Assembly (NCBI RefSeq): GCF_003932715.1
Contig: NZ_CP020700.1
Span: 4,672,501-4,736,500, forward strand
Direction: 5' to 3'
Length of the DNA stretch: 64,000 bases
From: Streptomyces tsukubensis
GTDB lineage: Bacteria; Actinomycetota; Actinomycetes; Streptomycetales; Streptomycetaceae
In this document: piece after piece, positions 45,482 to 53,070 of the stretch
How positions within the stretch are numbered: the first letter of the stretch is position 1
How the letters are laid out: every line of letters starts with the position of its first letter
Notes under the pieces: model-generated
Databases searched by the model: none
Seen by the model: the letters and a program-made list of their open reading frames with translations, nothing else
What the model was told of the DNA's origin: nothing
Translations under genes and position numbers: made by a program

Positions 45482-47317
45482 ATGAGCAACACGGACACCC
45501 AGGGCCGCGACCGGGCGGCGCAGCCGCCCGACGAGGACTCCCGGGAGGCGGCGGCCGGAGCCCAGCTCTCCACCGCGCCCCGCGAGGAACTGCTCGCGAC
45601 CCTCAGCAGCGGCCCGTCCCTCGGTGTCATCGGCTGGGCCCGCTGGTTCTGGCGCCAGCTCACCTCCATGCGGGTCGCGCTGATCCTGCTCTTCCTGCTC
45701 TCCCTCGCCGCGATCCCGGGCTCCCTGATCCCGCAGCGGATGGTCGACGACCTCAAGGTGCAGACCTGGAAGGAGAACAACGAGTTCTGGGCCCCGGTCT
45801 TCGAGAAGCTCCAGCTCTTCGACGTCTACAGCTCGGTCTGGTTCTCCGCGATCTACATCCTGCTGTTCGTCTCCCTGATCGGCTGCATCGTGCCGCGGTC
45901 GTGGCAGTTCGTCGGCCAGCTCCGCGGCCGCCCCCCGGCCGCGCCCGGCCGGCTGACCCGGATGCCCGCGTACACGACATGGCGTACGGACGCCGAGCCC
46001 GAGCAGGTCCGCGAGGCCGCCCTCGCCCTCCTCAAGAAGCGCCGCTTCCGGGCCCGGATCGCGGGCGACGCGGTCGCCGCCGAGAAGGGCTATCTGCGCG
46101 AGGCGGGGAACCTGGTCTTCCACGTCGCCCTGATCGTGATGCTGCTGGCCTTCGCCGCCGGACAGCTGTTCAAGTCCGAGGGCGGAAAGCTGATCGTCGA
46201 GGGCGACGGCTTCGCGAACACGCTCACGCAGTACGACGACTTCCGCTCCGGCGCCCTGTACGACGCGGACAACCTCGACCGGTTCTGGTTCGACCTCAAG
46301 AGCTTCACCGCCACCTACGAGAAGAGCGGCCCGCAGAAGGGCACCGCCCGCACCTTCGAGGCGGCCATCCGCTGGGGCAAGCCCGGCGGCAAGGAGCAGG
46401 ACGCGGTCATCGAGGTCAACAAGCCGCTGACCATCGACGGATCCAAGATCCACCTCCTCTCGCACGGCTACGCGCCCGTGATCACCGTCCGCGACGGCCG
46501 GGGCAAGGTCGTCCTCGACAAGGCCGCCGTCCCGCTGCTCCCGGTGGACGGCAACATCACCTCCAGCGGCGCCATCAAGGTGATGGACGGCTACCGCGAC
46601 AAGAACGGCAAGAAGGACCAGCTCGGCTTCAAGGCGTGGTTCGTGCCGACCTTCGGCAGCAAGGAGGAGCACGGCGGCGGGACCTCGGCCGGCAACCCGA
46701 TGTTCTCCACCTTCCCCGCCCTCGACTTCCCCGTCCTCGCGGTCAACGCCTACCGCGGCAGCCTGGGCGTGGACTCCGGTCTGCCGCAGAACGTCTACCA
46801 GCTCGACACGCGCAAGCTCGTCCAGTTCAAGGACGAGAAGGGCGAGATCCTCAAGGCCCTGCTGATGCCCGGCGAGTCGATGAAGCTCCCGGACGGCGCC
46901 GGTTCGATCACGTACGAGAGCACCGTCGAGTGGGCCAGCTTCCAGATCTCCGAGCGCCCCGGCAACGGCTGGGCGCTGGCGGGCGGTATCGCCGCGATCG
47001 CCGGTCTGGCCGCTTCCCTCTTCGTCCAGCGCCGCCGGGTGTGGGTGCGGGCGGTGACCGGCCGGGACGGGGTGACCGTCGTCGAGATGGCGGGCCTCGG
47101 CCGCAGCGAGTCGGCGAAGCTCCCGGAGGAGCTGGGCGATCTGGCGGCGCAGCTGCACGGACAGGCCCCGTCGGCGCCGGACCCGGAGCCCGGGGAGAAT
47201 GACGCGGAGCCTTCGCCTCCCGCGAAGACCACCGACACCGGCAGCGGCGGCAGCGAAGTCTCCACCTCCACCGACCCTCACGATCCCGCAGTAACTTCCG
47301 AAGGGGCTGAGAAGTGA
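45482..47317 (+). CDS. resB: Cytochrome c biogenesis protein ResB
   Basis: 611 residues from ATG 45482, 5 bp after the ccdA stop. N-terminal cytoplasmic extension, then membrane helices (MRVALILLFLLSLAAIPGSL; SAIYILLFVSLIGCIVP; FHVALIVMLLAFAAGQL), a large extracellular domain, and a final helix (WALAGGIAAIAGLAASLFVQ) before an acidic Pro/Ser-rich tail. This is the system II Ccs1/ResB layout. With CcsB it forms the heme transport and ligation complex. It overlaps the ccsB start by 4 bp (GTGA). Confidence 0.95.
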   Translation: MSNTDTQGRDRAAQPPDEDSREAAAGAQLSTAPREELLATLSSGPSLGVIGWARWFWRQLTSMRVALILLFLLSLAAIPGSLIPQRMVDDLKVQTWKENNEFWAPVFEKLQLFDVYSSVWFSAIYILLFVSLIGCIVPRSWQFVGQLRGRPPAAPGRLTRMPAYTTWRTDAEPEQVREAALALLKKRRFRARIAGDAVAAEKGYLREAGNLVFHVALIVMLLAFAAGQLFKSEGGKLIVEGDGFANTLTQYDDFRSGALYDADNLDRFWFDLKSFTATYEKSGPQKGTARTFEAAIRWGKPGGKEQDAVIEVNKPLTIDGSKIHLLSHGYAPVITVRDGRGKVVLDKAAVPLLPVDGNITSSGAIKVMDGYRDKNGKKDQLGFKAWFVPTFGSKEEHGGGTSAGNPMFSTFPALDFPVLAVNAYRGSLGVDSGLPQNVYQLDTRKLVQFKDEKGEILKALLMPGESMKLPDGAGSITYESTVEWASFQISERPGNGWALAGGIAAIAGLAASLFVQRRRVWVRAVTGRDGVTVVEMAGLGRSESAKLPEELGDLAAQLHGQAPSAPDPEPGENDAEPSPPAKTTDTGSGGSEVSTSTDPHDPAVTSEGAEK

Positions 47318-48399
47318 ATCTCGCCGCCGCGACGAACGAGACCTTCGCCGAGTACAGCAACACGCTGATCTACTCCGCGATGGCCGTGTACACCCTCGCC
47401 TTCCTCGCGCACATCGCCGAGTGGATCTTCGGCAGCCGCAGCAAGGTCGGCCGTACCGCCGCCGCACTGACCGCGAACCGGCCCGCCGCCGCAGGGGCCG
47501 CGGCCCCCGCGGTCCAGGTCCGCGGCAAGGACGGCAGCACCGCCGTCCTGGACAAGCCGAAGGTCGTGACCCGCTCCGCCACGGGCAGCCGGGACGTCCC
47601 GGACGGCCCCGGCGCCGCGGGCGGTACGGAGAAGGGCGATCTGTACGGCCGGATCGCGATCTCCCTGACGGTCCTCGCCTGGGCCCTCCAGACCGCGGGC
47701 GTCGTCGCCCGTGCGATCTCGGTGCAGCGGGTGCCCTGGGGCAACATGTACGAGTTCTCCATCACCTTCGGCGCCGTCGCGGTCGGCACCTATCTCGCGT
47801 TCCTCGCGGCGAAGAAGAACGTCCGCTGGATGGGCCTTCTGCTCACCGGCACGATCCTGGCCGACCTCGGCCTGGCGACGACGGTCTTCTACACCGAGAG
47901 CGACCAGCTCGTCCCGGCCCTCGACTCGTACTGGCTGGTCATCCACGTCTCCACGGCCATCTTCTGCGGCGCGGTGTTCTACCTCGGCGCGGCGGGCTCG
48001 GTGGTCTACCTCTTCCGCGATTCGTACGAGGCGAAGCTGGCCCGCGGCGAGAAGCCGGGCGCCTTCGCCACCTCGGTACTGGACCGTATGCCGTCCGCGG
48101 CGACGCTCGACAAGTTCGCGTACCGGGTCAACGCGGCCGTCTTCCCGCTCTGGACCTTCACGATCATCGCGGGCGCGATCTGGGCGGGCGACGCCTGGGG
48201 CCGCTACTGGGGCTGGGACCCCAAGGAGGTCTGGTCCTTCATCACCTGGGTCGCGTACGCCTGCTACCTCCACGCGCGCGCCACGGCGGGCTGGAAGGGC
48301 CGCAAGGCCGCGGTGCTGGGCCTGATCGCCTTCGCCTGCTGGCTGTGGAACTACTACGGCGTCAATATGTTCGTGCAGGGACTGCACTCGTACGCGTAG
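47314..48399 (+). CDS. ccsB: Cytochrome c biogenesis protein CcsB/ResC
   Basis: 361 residues from GTG 47314. A polytopic membrane protein with the tryptophan-rich heme-handling WWD motif 'WGRYWGWDPKEVWSF' and conserved histidines around it (IHVSTAIFC and the C-terminal YLHARATAGWKG). Partner of ResB in system II cytochrome c synthesis. It ends the resA-ccdA-resB-ccsB operon and is followed by a hairpin. Confidence 0.96.
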   Translation: MNLAAATNETFAEYSNTLIYSAMAVYTLAFLAHIAEWIFGSRSKVGRTAAALTANRPAAAGAAAPAVQVRGKDGSTAVLDKPKVVTRSATGSRDVPDGPGAAGGTEKGDLYGRIAISLTVLAWALQTAGVVARAISVQRVPWGNMYEFSITFGAVAVGTYLAFLAAKKNVRWMGLLLTGTILADLGLATTVFYTESDQLVPALDSYWLVIHVSTAIFCGAVFYLGAAGSVVYLFRDSYEAKLARGEKPGAFATSVLDRMPSAATLDKFAYRVNAAVFPLWTFTIIAGAIWAGDAWGRYWGWDPKEVWSFITWVAYACYLHARATAGWKGRKAAVLGLIAFACWLWNYYGVNMFVQGLHSYA

Positions 48400-48417
48400 A
48401 CCCCCGCCGCCTTCCGG

Positions 48418-48450
48418 AAGCCCGTGCCGCGTTCACCGCGGCGCGGGCTT
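48418..48450 (+). terminator. Hairpin terminator after ccsB
   Basis: Arms aagcccgtgccgcg / cgcggcgcgggctt with a 5-nt loop. Fourteen pairs including one G-T wobble, with t residues following. It closes the cytochrome c assembly operon. Confidence 0.8.
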
Positions 48451-48566
48451 TCCGCGTCTCGTACGCACCCGTCCCGTACGCGCTCCCGATCTGGACGTTC
48501 CGTGAACCTGTCGTGACTATCGGTGAGAGAGTGCAACGAGGCACGTGTGCGCGGGAGGTGTCCGTC

Positions 48567-49460
48567 ATGGCGGACGGAACGAACGGGTCGAACGAGCCCG
48601 AGGACCACCAGGAGTTCGAAGACGACGAACAGGACGCGGGCCCCTGCGGCCGGGAGCCCGAGGCGTCGGACAGCCTCAAGGTCTTCGGCGCGATCCTCAA
48701 AGCCTTCCGCAAGAGAGCGGGACTGTCCCAGACGGAGTTCGCCCCGATGGTGCGGTACTCGGTCCAGATGGTCGCCTCCATCGAACAGGGCCGCCGCTTC
48801 CCGCCGGCGGACTATGTCGAGCAGTCGGAGGAGATCCTGGACGCCTTCGGGGCGCTGGATGCCGGGGCGAAGCATCTGACGCGGCGGCGGGGGCTGGCGC
48901 AGTGGTTCCGTCAGTGGGCCGTGCTGGAGGAGGAGGCGATCAGCCTCTACACGTACGAGAACAGGCTGATCCCGGGCCTGCTCCAGAGTGAGCCCTACGC
49001 CCTGACGCTCTTCCGGAACCAGCTGCCGCCGCTCGGGGACGACAAGATCGAAGAACAGTGGGCGGCCCGAGCGGAACGCCAGCGACTACTGACCGACCGC
49101 CCCAACACCGCGTTCAGCTTCATCGTCGAAGAACAGGTCCTGCTGCGGGGTACGGGTGGCCCCGAGGTCACCCGGGGCCAGCTCGACCGTCTGCTGGAGG
49201 TCGCCCGGTACCGCAATGTGGAGCTGCAGATCATGCCGCTGGTACGGGAGAACCACGCCGGGCTGGACGGCCCGATCCGACTGCTGGAGACCCCGCAGAA
49301 CCAGTGGTTCGCGTACTGCGAGGGACAGGAGAGCGGCCAATTCATTTCTGAATCGAAGGTCGTCAGCATGCTTCAGATGCGCTATGCCAGGATGCGCTCA
49401 CAGGCCCTTAGTCTGGAAGACTCCGTTGGTCTGTTGAAGCGGATGCGAGGAGCGCTATGA
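48567..49460 (+). CDS. XRE regulator with DUF5753 domain
   Basis: 297 residues from ATG 48567, with gggaggt upstream. An acidic N-terminal extension, then an XRE HTH (LKAFRKRAGLSQTEFAPMVR ... SIEQGRRFPPAD). A DUF5753 domain follows, with the typical 'YENRLIPGLLQSEPYAL', 'EEQVLLRG' and 'NVELQIMPL'. These proteins pair with a DUF397 partner; here the partner starts in the last codons (ATGA overlap). They act as development- and antibiotic-related regulatory pairs in Streptomyces. Position upstream of the RiPP genes makes control of that cluster possible but unproven. Confidence 0.93.
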   Translation: MADGTNGSNEPEDHQEFEDDEQDAGPCGREPEASDSLKVFGAILKAFRKRAGLSQTEFAPMVRYSVQMVASIEQGRRFPPADYVEQSEEILDAFGALDAGAKHLTRRRGLAQWFRQWAVLEEEAISLYTYENRLIPGLLQSEPYALTLFRNQLPPLGDDKIEEQWAARAERQRLLTDRPNTAFSFIVEEQVLLRGTGGPEVTRGQLDRLLEVARYRNVELQIMPLVRENHAGLDGPIRLLETPQNQWFAYCEGQESGQFISESKVVSMLQMRYARMRSQALSLEDSVGLLKRMRGAL

Positions 49461-49642
49461 GCACCGAAGAACTGGTCTGGTTCAAGAGCAGCTACAGCGG
49501 CGGATCAGGGGACGACTGCGTCGAGGTCGCCACCTGCCCCGGCACGGTCCACGTCCGCGACTCCAAGATCCAGGACGGCCCCCAGCTGTCCCTCCGCCCG
49601 ACCGCCTGGAACGCCTTCCTCACCTACGCCGCCCGGCACTGA
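49457..49642 (+). CDS. DUF397 protein
   Basis: 61 residues, ATG overlapping the stop of the XRE/DUF5753 gene. The family signature 'WFKSSYSGGSGDDCVEVA' followed by 'VHVRDSK' and 'WNAFLTYA' is complete. Partner of the upstream XRE protein; the pair works as a regulator and an antagonist or co-factor in known cases. A long hairpin starts 6 bp after the stop. Confidence 0.93.
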   Translation: MSTEELVWFKSSYSGGSGDDCVEVATCPGTVHVRDSKIQDGPQLSLRPTAWNAFLTYAARH

Positions 49643-49647
49643 CGACG

Positions 49648-49692
49648 TTGGCCGGTCCGCCCCCTGGACAACCCGGGGGGTGGAGCGGCCAA
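49648..49692 (+). terminator. Long hairpin between the DUF397 gene and the RiPP precursor
   Basis: Outer arms ttggccg / cggccaa enclose complementary C-run and G-run segments (tccgccccc / gggggg-tgga), giving an imperfect stem of about 18 pairs. It probably ends or weakens transcription from the regulator pair before the precursor gene. Confidence 0.6.
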
Positions 49693-49696
49693 TGGT

Positions 49697-49710
49697 GGTG
49701 GTGCACCACC
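49697..49710. promoter_or_regulatory. 14-bp perfect palindrome upstream of the precursor gene
   Basis: The sequence ggtggtgcaccacc is its own reverse complement. It sits 16 bp before the precursor ATG, immediately before the Shine-Dalgarno region (ggggaggag). It may be an operator or an RNA hairpin affecting translation start. Inference only. Confidence 0.4.
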
Positions 49711-49726
49711 TCGGGGAGGAGAACGG

Positions 49727-49858
49727 ATGGAGCAGGCGAAGTCGCAGCTCGTTGCTCAGGCGGCAGAGATACAGGAGATCGACGTCGCGGACCTGGTCGA
49801 CCCGTCCGCGATCGTGCAGTCCGAGGACGTCGAGCAGGAGGAGTGCTACACCTTCTGA
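49727..49858 (+). CDS. Candidate RiPP precursor peptide (43 residues, ends Cys-Tyr-Thr-Phe)
   Basis: A 43-codon gene with a strong ribosome site (ggggaggagaacgg before ATG). The product starts MEQAKSQLVAQAAEIQEI, continues DVADLVDPSAIVQSED and ends VEQEECYTF. It is strongly acidic (11 Asp/Glu, 1 Lys), as RiPP leaders often are. The only Cys (C40), Tyr (Y41), Thr (T42) and Phe (F43) are the last four residues, so the core is probably this short C-terminal tail. It lies 48 bp upstream of overlapping tfuA-like, ycaO and methyltransferase genes, and TfuA/YcaO pairs make backbone thioamides in known systems. I know no characterised peptide with this core. The gene assignment rests on context and ribosome site. 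Confidence 0.72.
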   Translation: MEQAKSQLVAQAAEIQEIDVADLVDPSAIVQSEDVEQEECYTF

Positions 49859-49864
49859 GGCCGC

Positions 49865-49892
49865 GGCCGGGTGCCCTCATGGGCGCCCGGCC
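49865..49892 (+). terminator. Hairpin between precursor and tfuA-like gene (attenuator-like)
   Basis: Arms ggccgggtgccc / gggcgcccggcc, 12 pairs with one G-T wobble and a 4-nt loop (tcat), start 6 bp after the precursor stop. There is no T-run, so partial termination or mRNA stabilisation is more likely than full stop. This would favour precursor over enzyme expression. Confidence 0.65.
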
Positions 49893-49906
49893 CAGAAGGA
49901 GTGACC

Positions 49907-51091
49907 GTGGTCGTCCATGTCTTCACCGGCCCCACCCTGCACCCCGGCGATCCCGCTCTCGCCGACTCCGGGTTCGTCCCACGACCGCCTATCGGGCACG
50001 GCGACCTCCTACACCCCGGGATCACGCCCGCTGACACGGTTCTGATCATCGACGGCGTCTTTCACCACGCTCCCGCCGTGCGGCACAAGGAGATCATCTG
50101 GACGCTGTCCCGAGGGGTTCGCGTCCTGGGCGCGGCGAGCATCGGGGCTCTGCGCGCCGCTGAACTGGCCGACTGCGGCATGGTCGGCGTGGGGGAGATC
50201 TACACCGCCTACGCCACCGGCCACCTCGTAGGAGACGACGAGGTGGCCGTCGCACAGGCCGCTGCTCCGGATCTGTCCGCGTACACCTGGCCCCTGGTCA
50301 ACGTTCGGAAGGCGCTCCGCCTCGCGGTGAGTGAAGGCGTCATCGACCCGGAGGCGTCGGATCTGATACTCGCCGAGCTGAGAAAGGTCTTCTACGCCCA
50401 CCGTTCCCTCCGCGTTCTGTTATCCGCCGGCCGGAGCTGCGGTGCACCGGCCTTCGGCTGGTGGCTGAAGGACCGGCTCCACGACGACCCCTACTTCGGC
50501 GATGTGAAACGTGCCGATGCCGTTCTGGCCCTGGAAACGGCTCTGACTCTCGACCGTGCGCCAAGTGCCGCACCCCCGACCGGTCTGGTCTGGAACACCC
50601 GGTGCTTTCGTCGGTGGCACAACGAGTTCACTGCGACACAGGTGGACGGCTTCGTCCTGAAGATCCGGCACCGAGTCGCCTACCAGCAGATCTTCGACCC
50701 CGGCTTCAAGAGCCTGTGGCACCGCTTTCTCCGCCGGGCGGAAGCTCATGAGCTTGCGCCCGCCCTGGCCTGCGTGGCAGTCCGCCCCGATCTCGACCTG
50801 GCGGACCGGGCAACGGTGGACCTGCTCCTGCGCCATGAGACCCGGGCCGACCGGACTGCCATCGTGCGATGCCTGAGGTCGAACGAGGAGAGGACCCGTA
50901 CCCATCCCGGATTCTTCCCCGAAGCCATCAGGGGCGAGACTGCTCGCACTGTTCTGTCCGCCGTCTGGTCGGTCCCCGGGGAGTCACTCGAAGGCGAGTC
51001 CTGGGAGCGCGGATTCCAGGGCGAGCGGGAAGCCGTCGATGCCGTGAAGCCGTTTGTTCTGGGACTTCTCAGGAACAAAGAGCAGGTATGA
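49907..51091 (+). CDS. TfuA-like protein
   Basis: 394 residues from GTG 49907, which is 5-6 nt after aaggag; GTG 49901 is too close to that site. The N-terminal 120 residues are the TfuA core: VVHVFTGPTLHPGDPAL, 'PADTVLIIDGVF', 'LGAASIGALRAAEL' and 'GMVGVGEIYTAYATGHLVGD' followed by DEVAVA. TfuA proteins accompany YcaO enzymes and are needed for, or help, thioamide formation, supplying or handling sulfur. The C-terminal ~270 residues are helical and not recognised. It overlaps the ycaO start (ATGA), so the two proteins are probably made in equal amounts. Confidence 0.9.
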   Translation: MVVHVFTGPTLHPGDPALADSGFVPRPPIGHGDLLHPGITPADTVLIIDGVFHHAPAVRHKEIIWTLSRGVRVLGAASIGALRAAELADCGMVGVGEIYTAYATGHLVGDDEVAVAQAAAPDLSAYTWPLVNVRKALRLAVSEGVIDPEASDLILAELRKVFYAHRSLRVLLSAGRSCGAPAFGWWLKDRLHDDPYFGDVKRADAVLALETALTLDRAPSAAPPTGLVWNTRCFRRWHNEFTATQVDGFVLKIRHRVAYQQIFDPGFKSLWHRFLRRAEAHELAPALACVAVRPDLDLADRATVDLLLRHETRADRTAIVRCLRSNEERTRTHPGFFPEAIRGETARTVLSAVWSVPGESLEGESWERGFQGEREAVDAVKPFVLGLLRNKEQV

Positions 51092-52236
51092 GCCAGGTCT
51101 TCCCTCACGGAACCGTGCGGGCGCGGCCGCCGGAAGAGACCTGGCGGGCCCTCGAACCGGAATTACCCCTGCTTGGAATTACCCGGGTTGCCAGACTCAC
51201 CGGCCTCGACCATCTGGGAATCCCCGTGTGGACGGCCATCCGGCCGAACTCCCACACGCTGGTCACCTCGCAAGGCAAAGGGGCGGACGACACTCTGGCC
51301 CGGATCTCCGCCGTCATGGAGGGAGCGGAACTGTGGCTCGTCGAACAGCCGCTTCCCGTTGCCGCGCGCGTCTCCCACCACCGTCTCCGTCCGCCCTACC
51401 CGATGTCCGCCCTGCCGGTGAAGACTCGCCATGAGGGGCTGCCGCAGCTTCCGCTCGACTGGACCGAAGGAAGAGGGCTGATCTCCGGGGCGAAGATTCC
51501 GGTGCCGGCCGATCTGGCCCGCCGCCGGGCCGAACACACTCCCGGGACATTCGACGTCTTCCACGTCACCAGTAATGGTCTGGCTACCGGAAACACCCGG
51601 GACGAGGCACTTCTCCACGCGCTCTACGAGCTGATCGAACGGGACACCCTGCACCGCGACCACCTCGGTGGCGGCGCGATGCGCGAACTGGTCGATCCCG
51701 CCACAGTCACGGACGCCTACTGCTCCGGTCTCATCGCACGCTTTCTGGACGCCGCCATGTTCCTGGAGATCGCGCTGGTGCGGAATGCGTACGGAATCCC
51801 GGTCTGTGCCGCCTATATCTGGGCGGAGGACTATCCCGTGGTCTTCGCCGGGTCGGGCTGCCACAGGGACCCGGGCATCGCGCTCTCCCGGGCCCTGACG
51901 GAAGCCGCTCAGTCCCGGCTCACATGCATCGCGGGCACCCGGGACGATCTGGGGTCGCACGAGAACGCCTTCGCCTCGGCACCATCGCGTCCCGATCCGG
52001 TAGGACCGTACAGCGGTGACTGGACACCGTTGACCGAGGCATGCGACGCGACGTTCGGGGAGTTCGCCACCGAGGTCGCTGCCGTCTCCGAGCGGGTGGC
52101 CGCGGTCACGGGCTACGAGCCGATTGCCGTCGACCTGCCCTGGCGGTCCTCCTTCGCCGGGGTGAAAGTCGTCGGCCCCGGACTGGAGATGCGGATGACA
52201 CGGTCCGTTCCCCGCCCCGGCGTACGCCGTGGCTGA
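51088..52236 (+). CDS. YcaO cyclodehydratase/thioamide-forming enzyme
   Basis: 382 residues from ATG 51088. The YcaO ATP/Mg-binding elements are present: 'SAVMEGAE' (E78, E81), 'ALYELIERD' (178-186) and 'ALTEAAQSRLT' (269-279). Such enzymes phosphorylate a peptide amide and let a nucleophile attack; with TfuA the product is a thioamide. The C-terminus (SVPRPGVRRG) lacks the PxPxP tail of azoline-forming YcaO proteins, consistent with the thioamide type. No separate RRE or E1-like partner gene is present. It overlaps the methyltransferase gene by 8 bp. Confidence 0.92.
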   Translation: MSQVFPHGTVRARPPEETWRALEPELPLLGITRVARLTGLDHLGIPVWTAIRPNSHTLVTSQGKGADDTLARISAVMEGAELWLVEQPLPVAARVSHHRLRPPYPMSALPVKTRHEGLPQLPLDWTEGRGLISGAKIPVPADLARRRAEHTPGTFDVFHVTSNGLATGNTRDEALLHALYELIERDTLHRDHLGGGAMRELVDPATVTDAYCSGLIARFLDAAMFLEIALVRNAYGIPVCAAYIWAEDYPVVFAGSGCHRDPGIALSRALTEAAQSRLTCIAGTRDDLGSHENAFASAPSRPDPVGPYSGDWTPLTEACDATFGEFATEVAAVSERVAAVTGYEPIAVDLPWRSSFAGVKVVGPGLEMRMTRSVPRPGVRRG

Positions 52237-53038
52237 CGACCGCGTCCCATACGGCGGGCCCTGCGGGGCCGCCGAGGCATACGACGCGTTCCACCGTGGC
52301 CGGGCGTCCACACCACTGGTTGCCCGGCTCTACGCCCTGGCTATGGGCGACGACCACCCCGCGGAAGTCCAGGCTTCCAGCTCCTGTGACTGGCCCCTCC
52401 TCGGGCTTCTGGTGGCCCGGCTCCGCCTCCGGCCCGGACAACGGCTCGTCGATCTGGGATGCGGCACCGGAGGCGTCGGTCTGTGGCTGGCCCGGGCCCA
52501 CTCCGTACACCTGACCGGGATCGACATCTCGCCGGTGGCGATCGGACTGGCCGCAGCGCGCCGACCGTACTTCCTGCCCCCTGGTCGTGCCGACTTCCGT
52601 GTGGCAACCATGGAGCGGACCGGGCTGCCGGACGGCTGCGCGGACGGGATCGTCTGCATCGACACCCTCGGCAAGGCCCACAGCCCGATGCGGGCGCTGC
52701 TGGAGACCCGGCGGCTGCTGAAGCCCGGAGGCCGGATGGCGGTGACCACCGCGAGACGCCACTCGGCTCCTTCGCCCTGGGCCGAGCGGGCGGCCGCCGT
52801 GGGACTGGAACTCGTCGCAGAGGACGCCCGGCCCGACGAACCCGCCATGTGGCGTCGGCTCTACCGGCTCTGGACGGACCACGAGGAGGAACTCCGGCGG
52901 GATGTCGGCGACGCCCGGACGGACAGCATGATCCGCGAAGCCCGCAGAACGCTGCCGACCCTCGATGCCCGCCGCGCATTCCTCATCACCTTGAGGAGGG
53001 GGTCGGATCCCTCCGGGGAGCCGTACGCTACGGCCTGA
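52229..53038 (+). CDS. SAM-dependent methyltransferase (RiPP cluster)
   Basis: 269 residues from GTG 52229, starting inside the ycaO gene. A class I methyltransferase with motif I 'LVDLGCGTGGVGLWLA', 'LTGIDISPVAI', 'LPDGCADGIVCIDTLGK' and 'LLKPGGRMAVTT'. In this operon it is likely to methylate the modified peptide, for example at the C-terminus, Cys, or an N atom; the site cannot be read from sequence. Last gene of the cluster. gpsA begins 32 bp later with no terminator between. Confidence 0.9.
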   Translation: MADDRVPYGGPCGAAEAYDAFHRGRASTPLVARLYALAMGDDHPAEVQASSSCDWPLLGLLVARLRLRPGQRLVDLGCGTGGVGLWLARAHSVHLTGIDISPVAIGLAAARRPYFLPPGRADFRVATMERTGLPDGCADGIVCIDTLGKAHSPMRALLETRRLLKPGGRMAVTTARRHSAPSPWAERAAAVGLELVAEDARPDEPAMWRRLYRLWTDHEEELRRDVGDARTDSMIREARRTLPTLDARRAFLITLRRGSDPSGEPYATA

Positions 53039-53070
53039 CAGCGCGATCCGCCCGCTGGGAAAGGACGTTC

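Noticed and set aside
49680..49904. A 74-codon frame overlapping the precursor gene in another phase
   Set aside because: Arg/Ser-rich product of shadow type. The 43-codon frame has the better ribosome site and ends before the tfuA hairpin.
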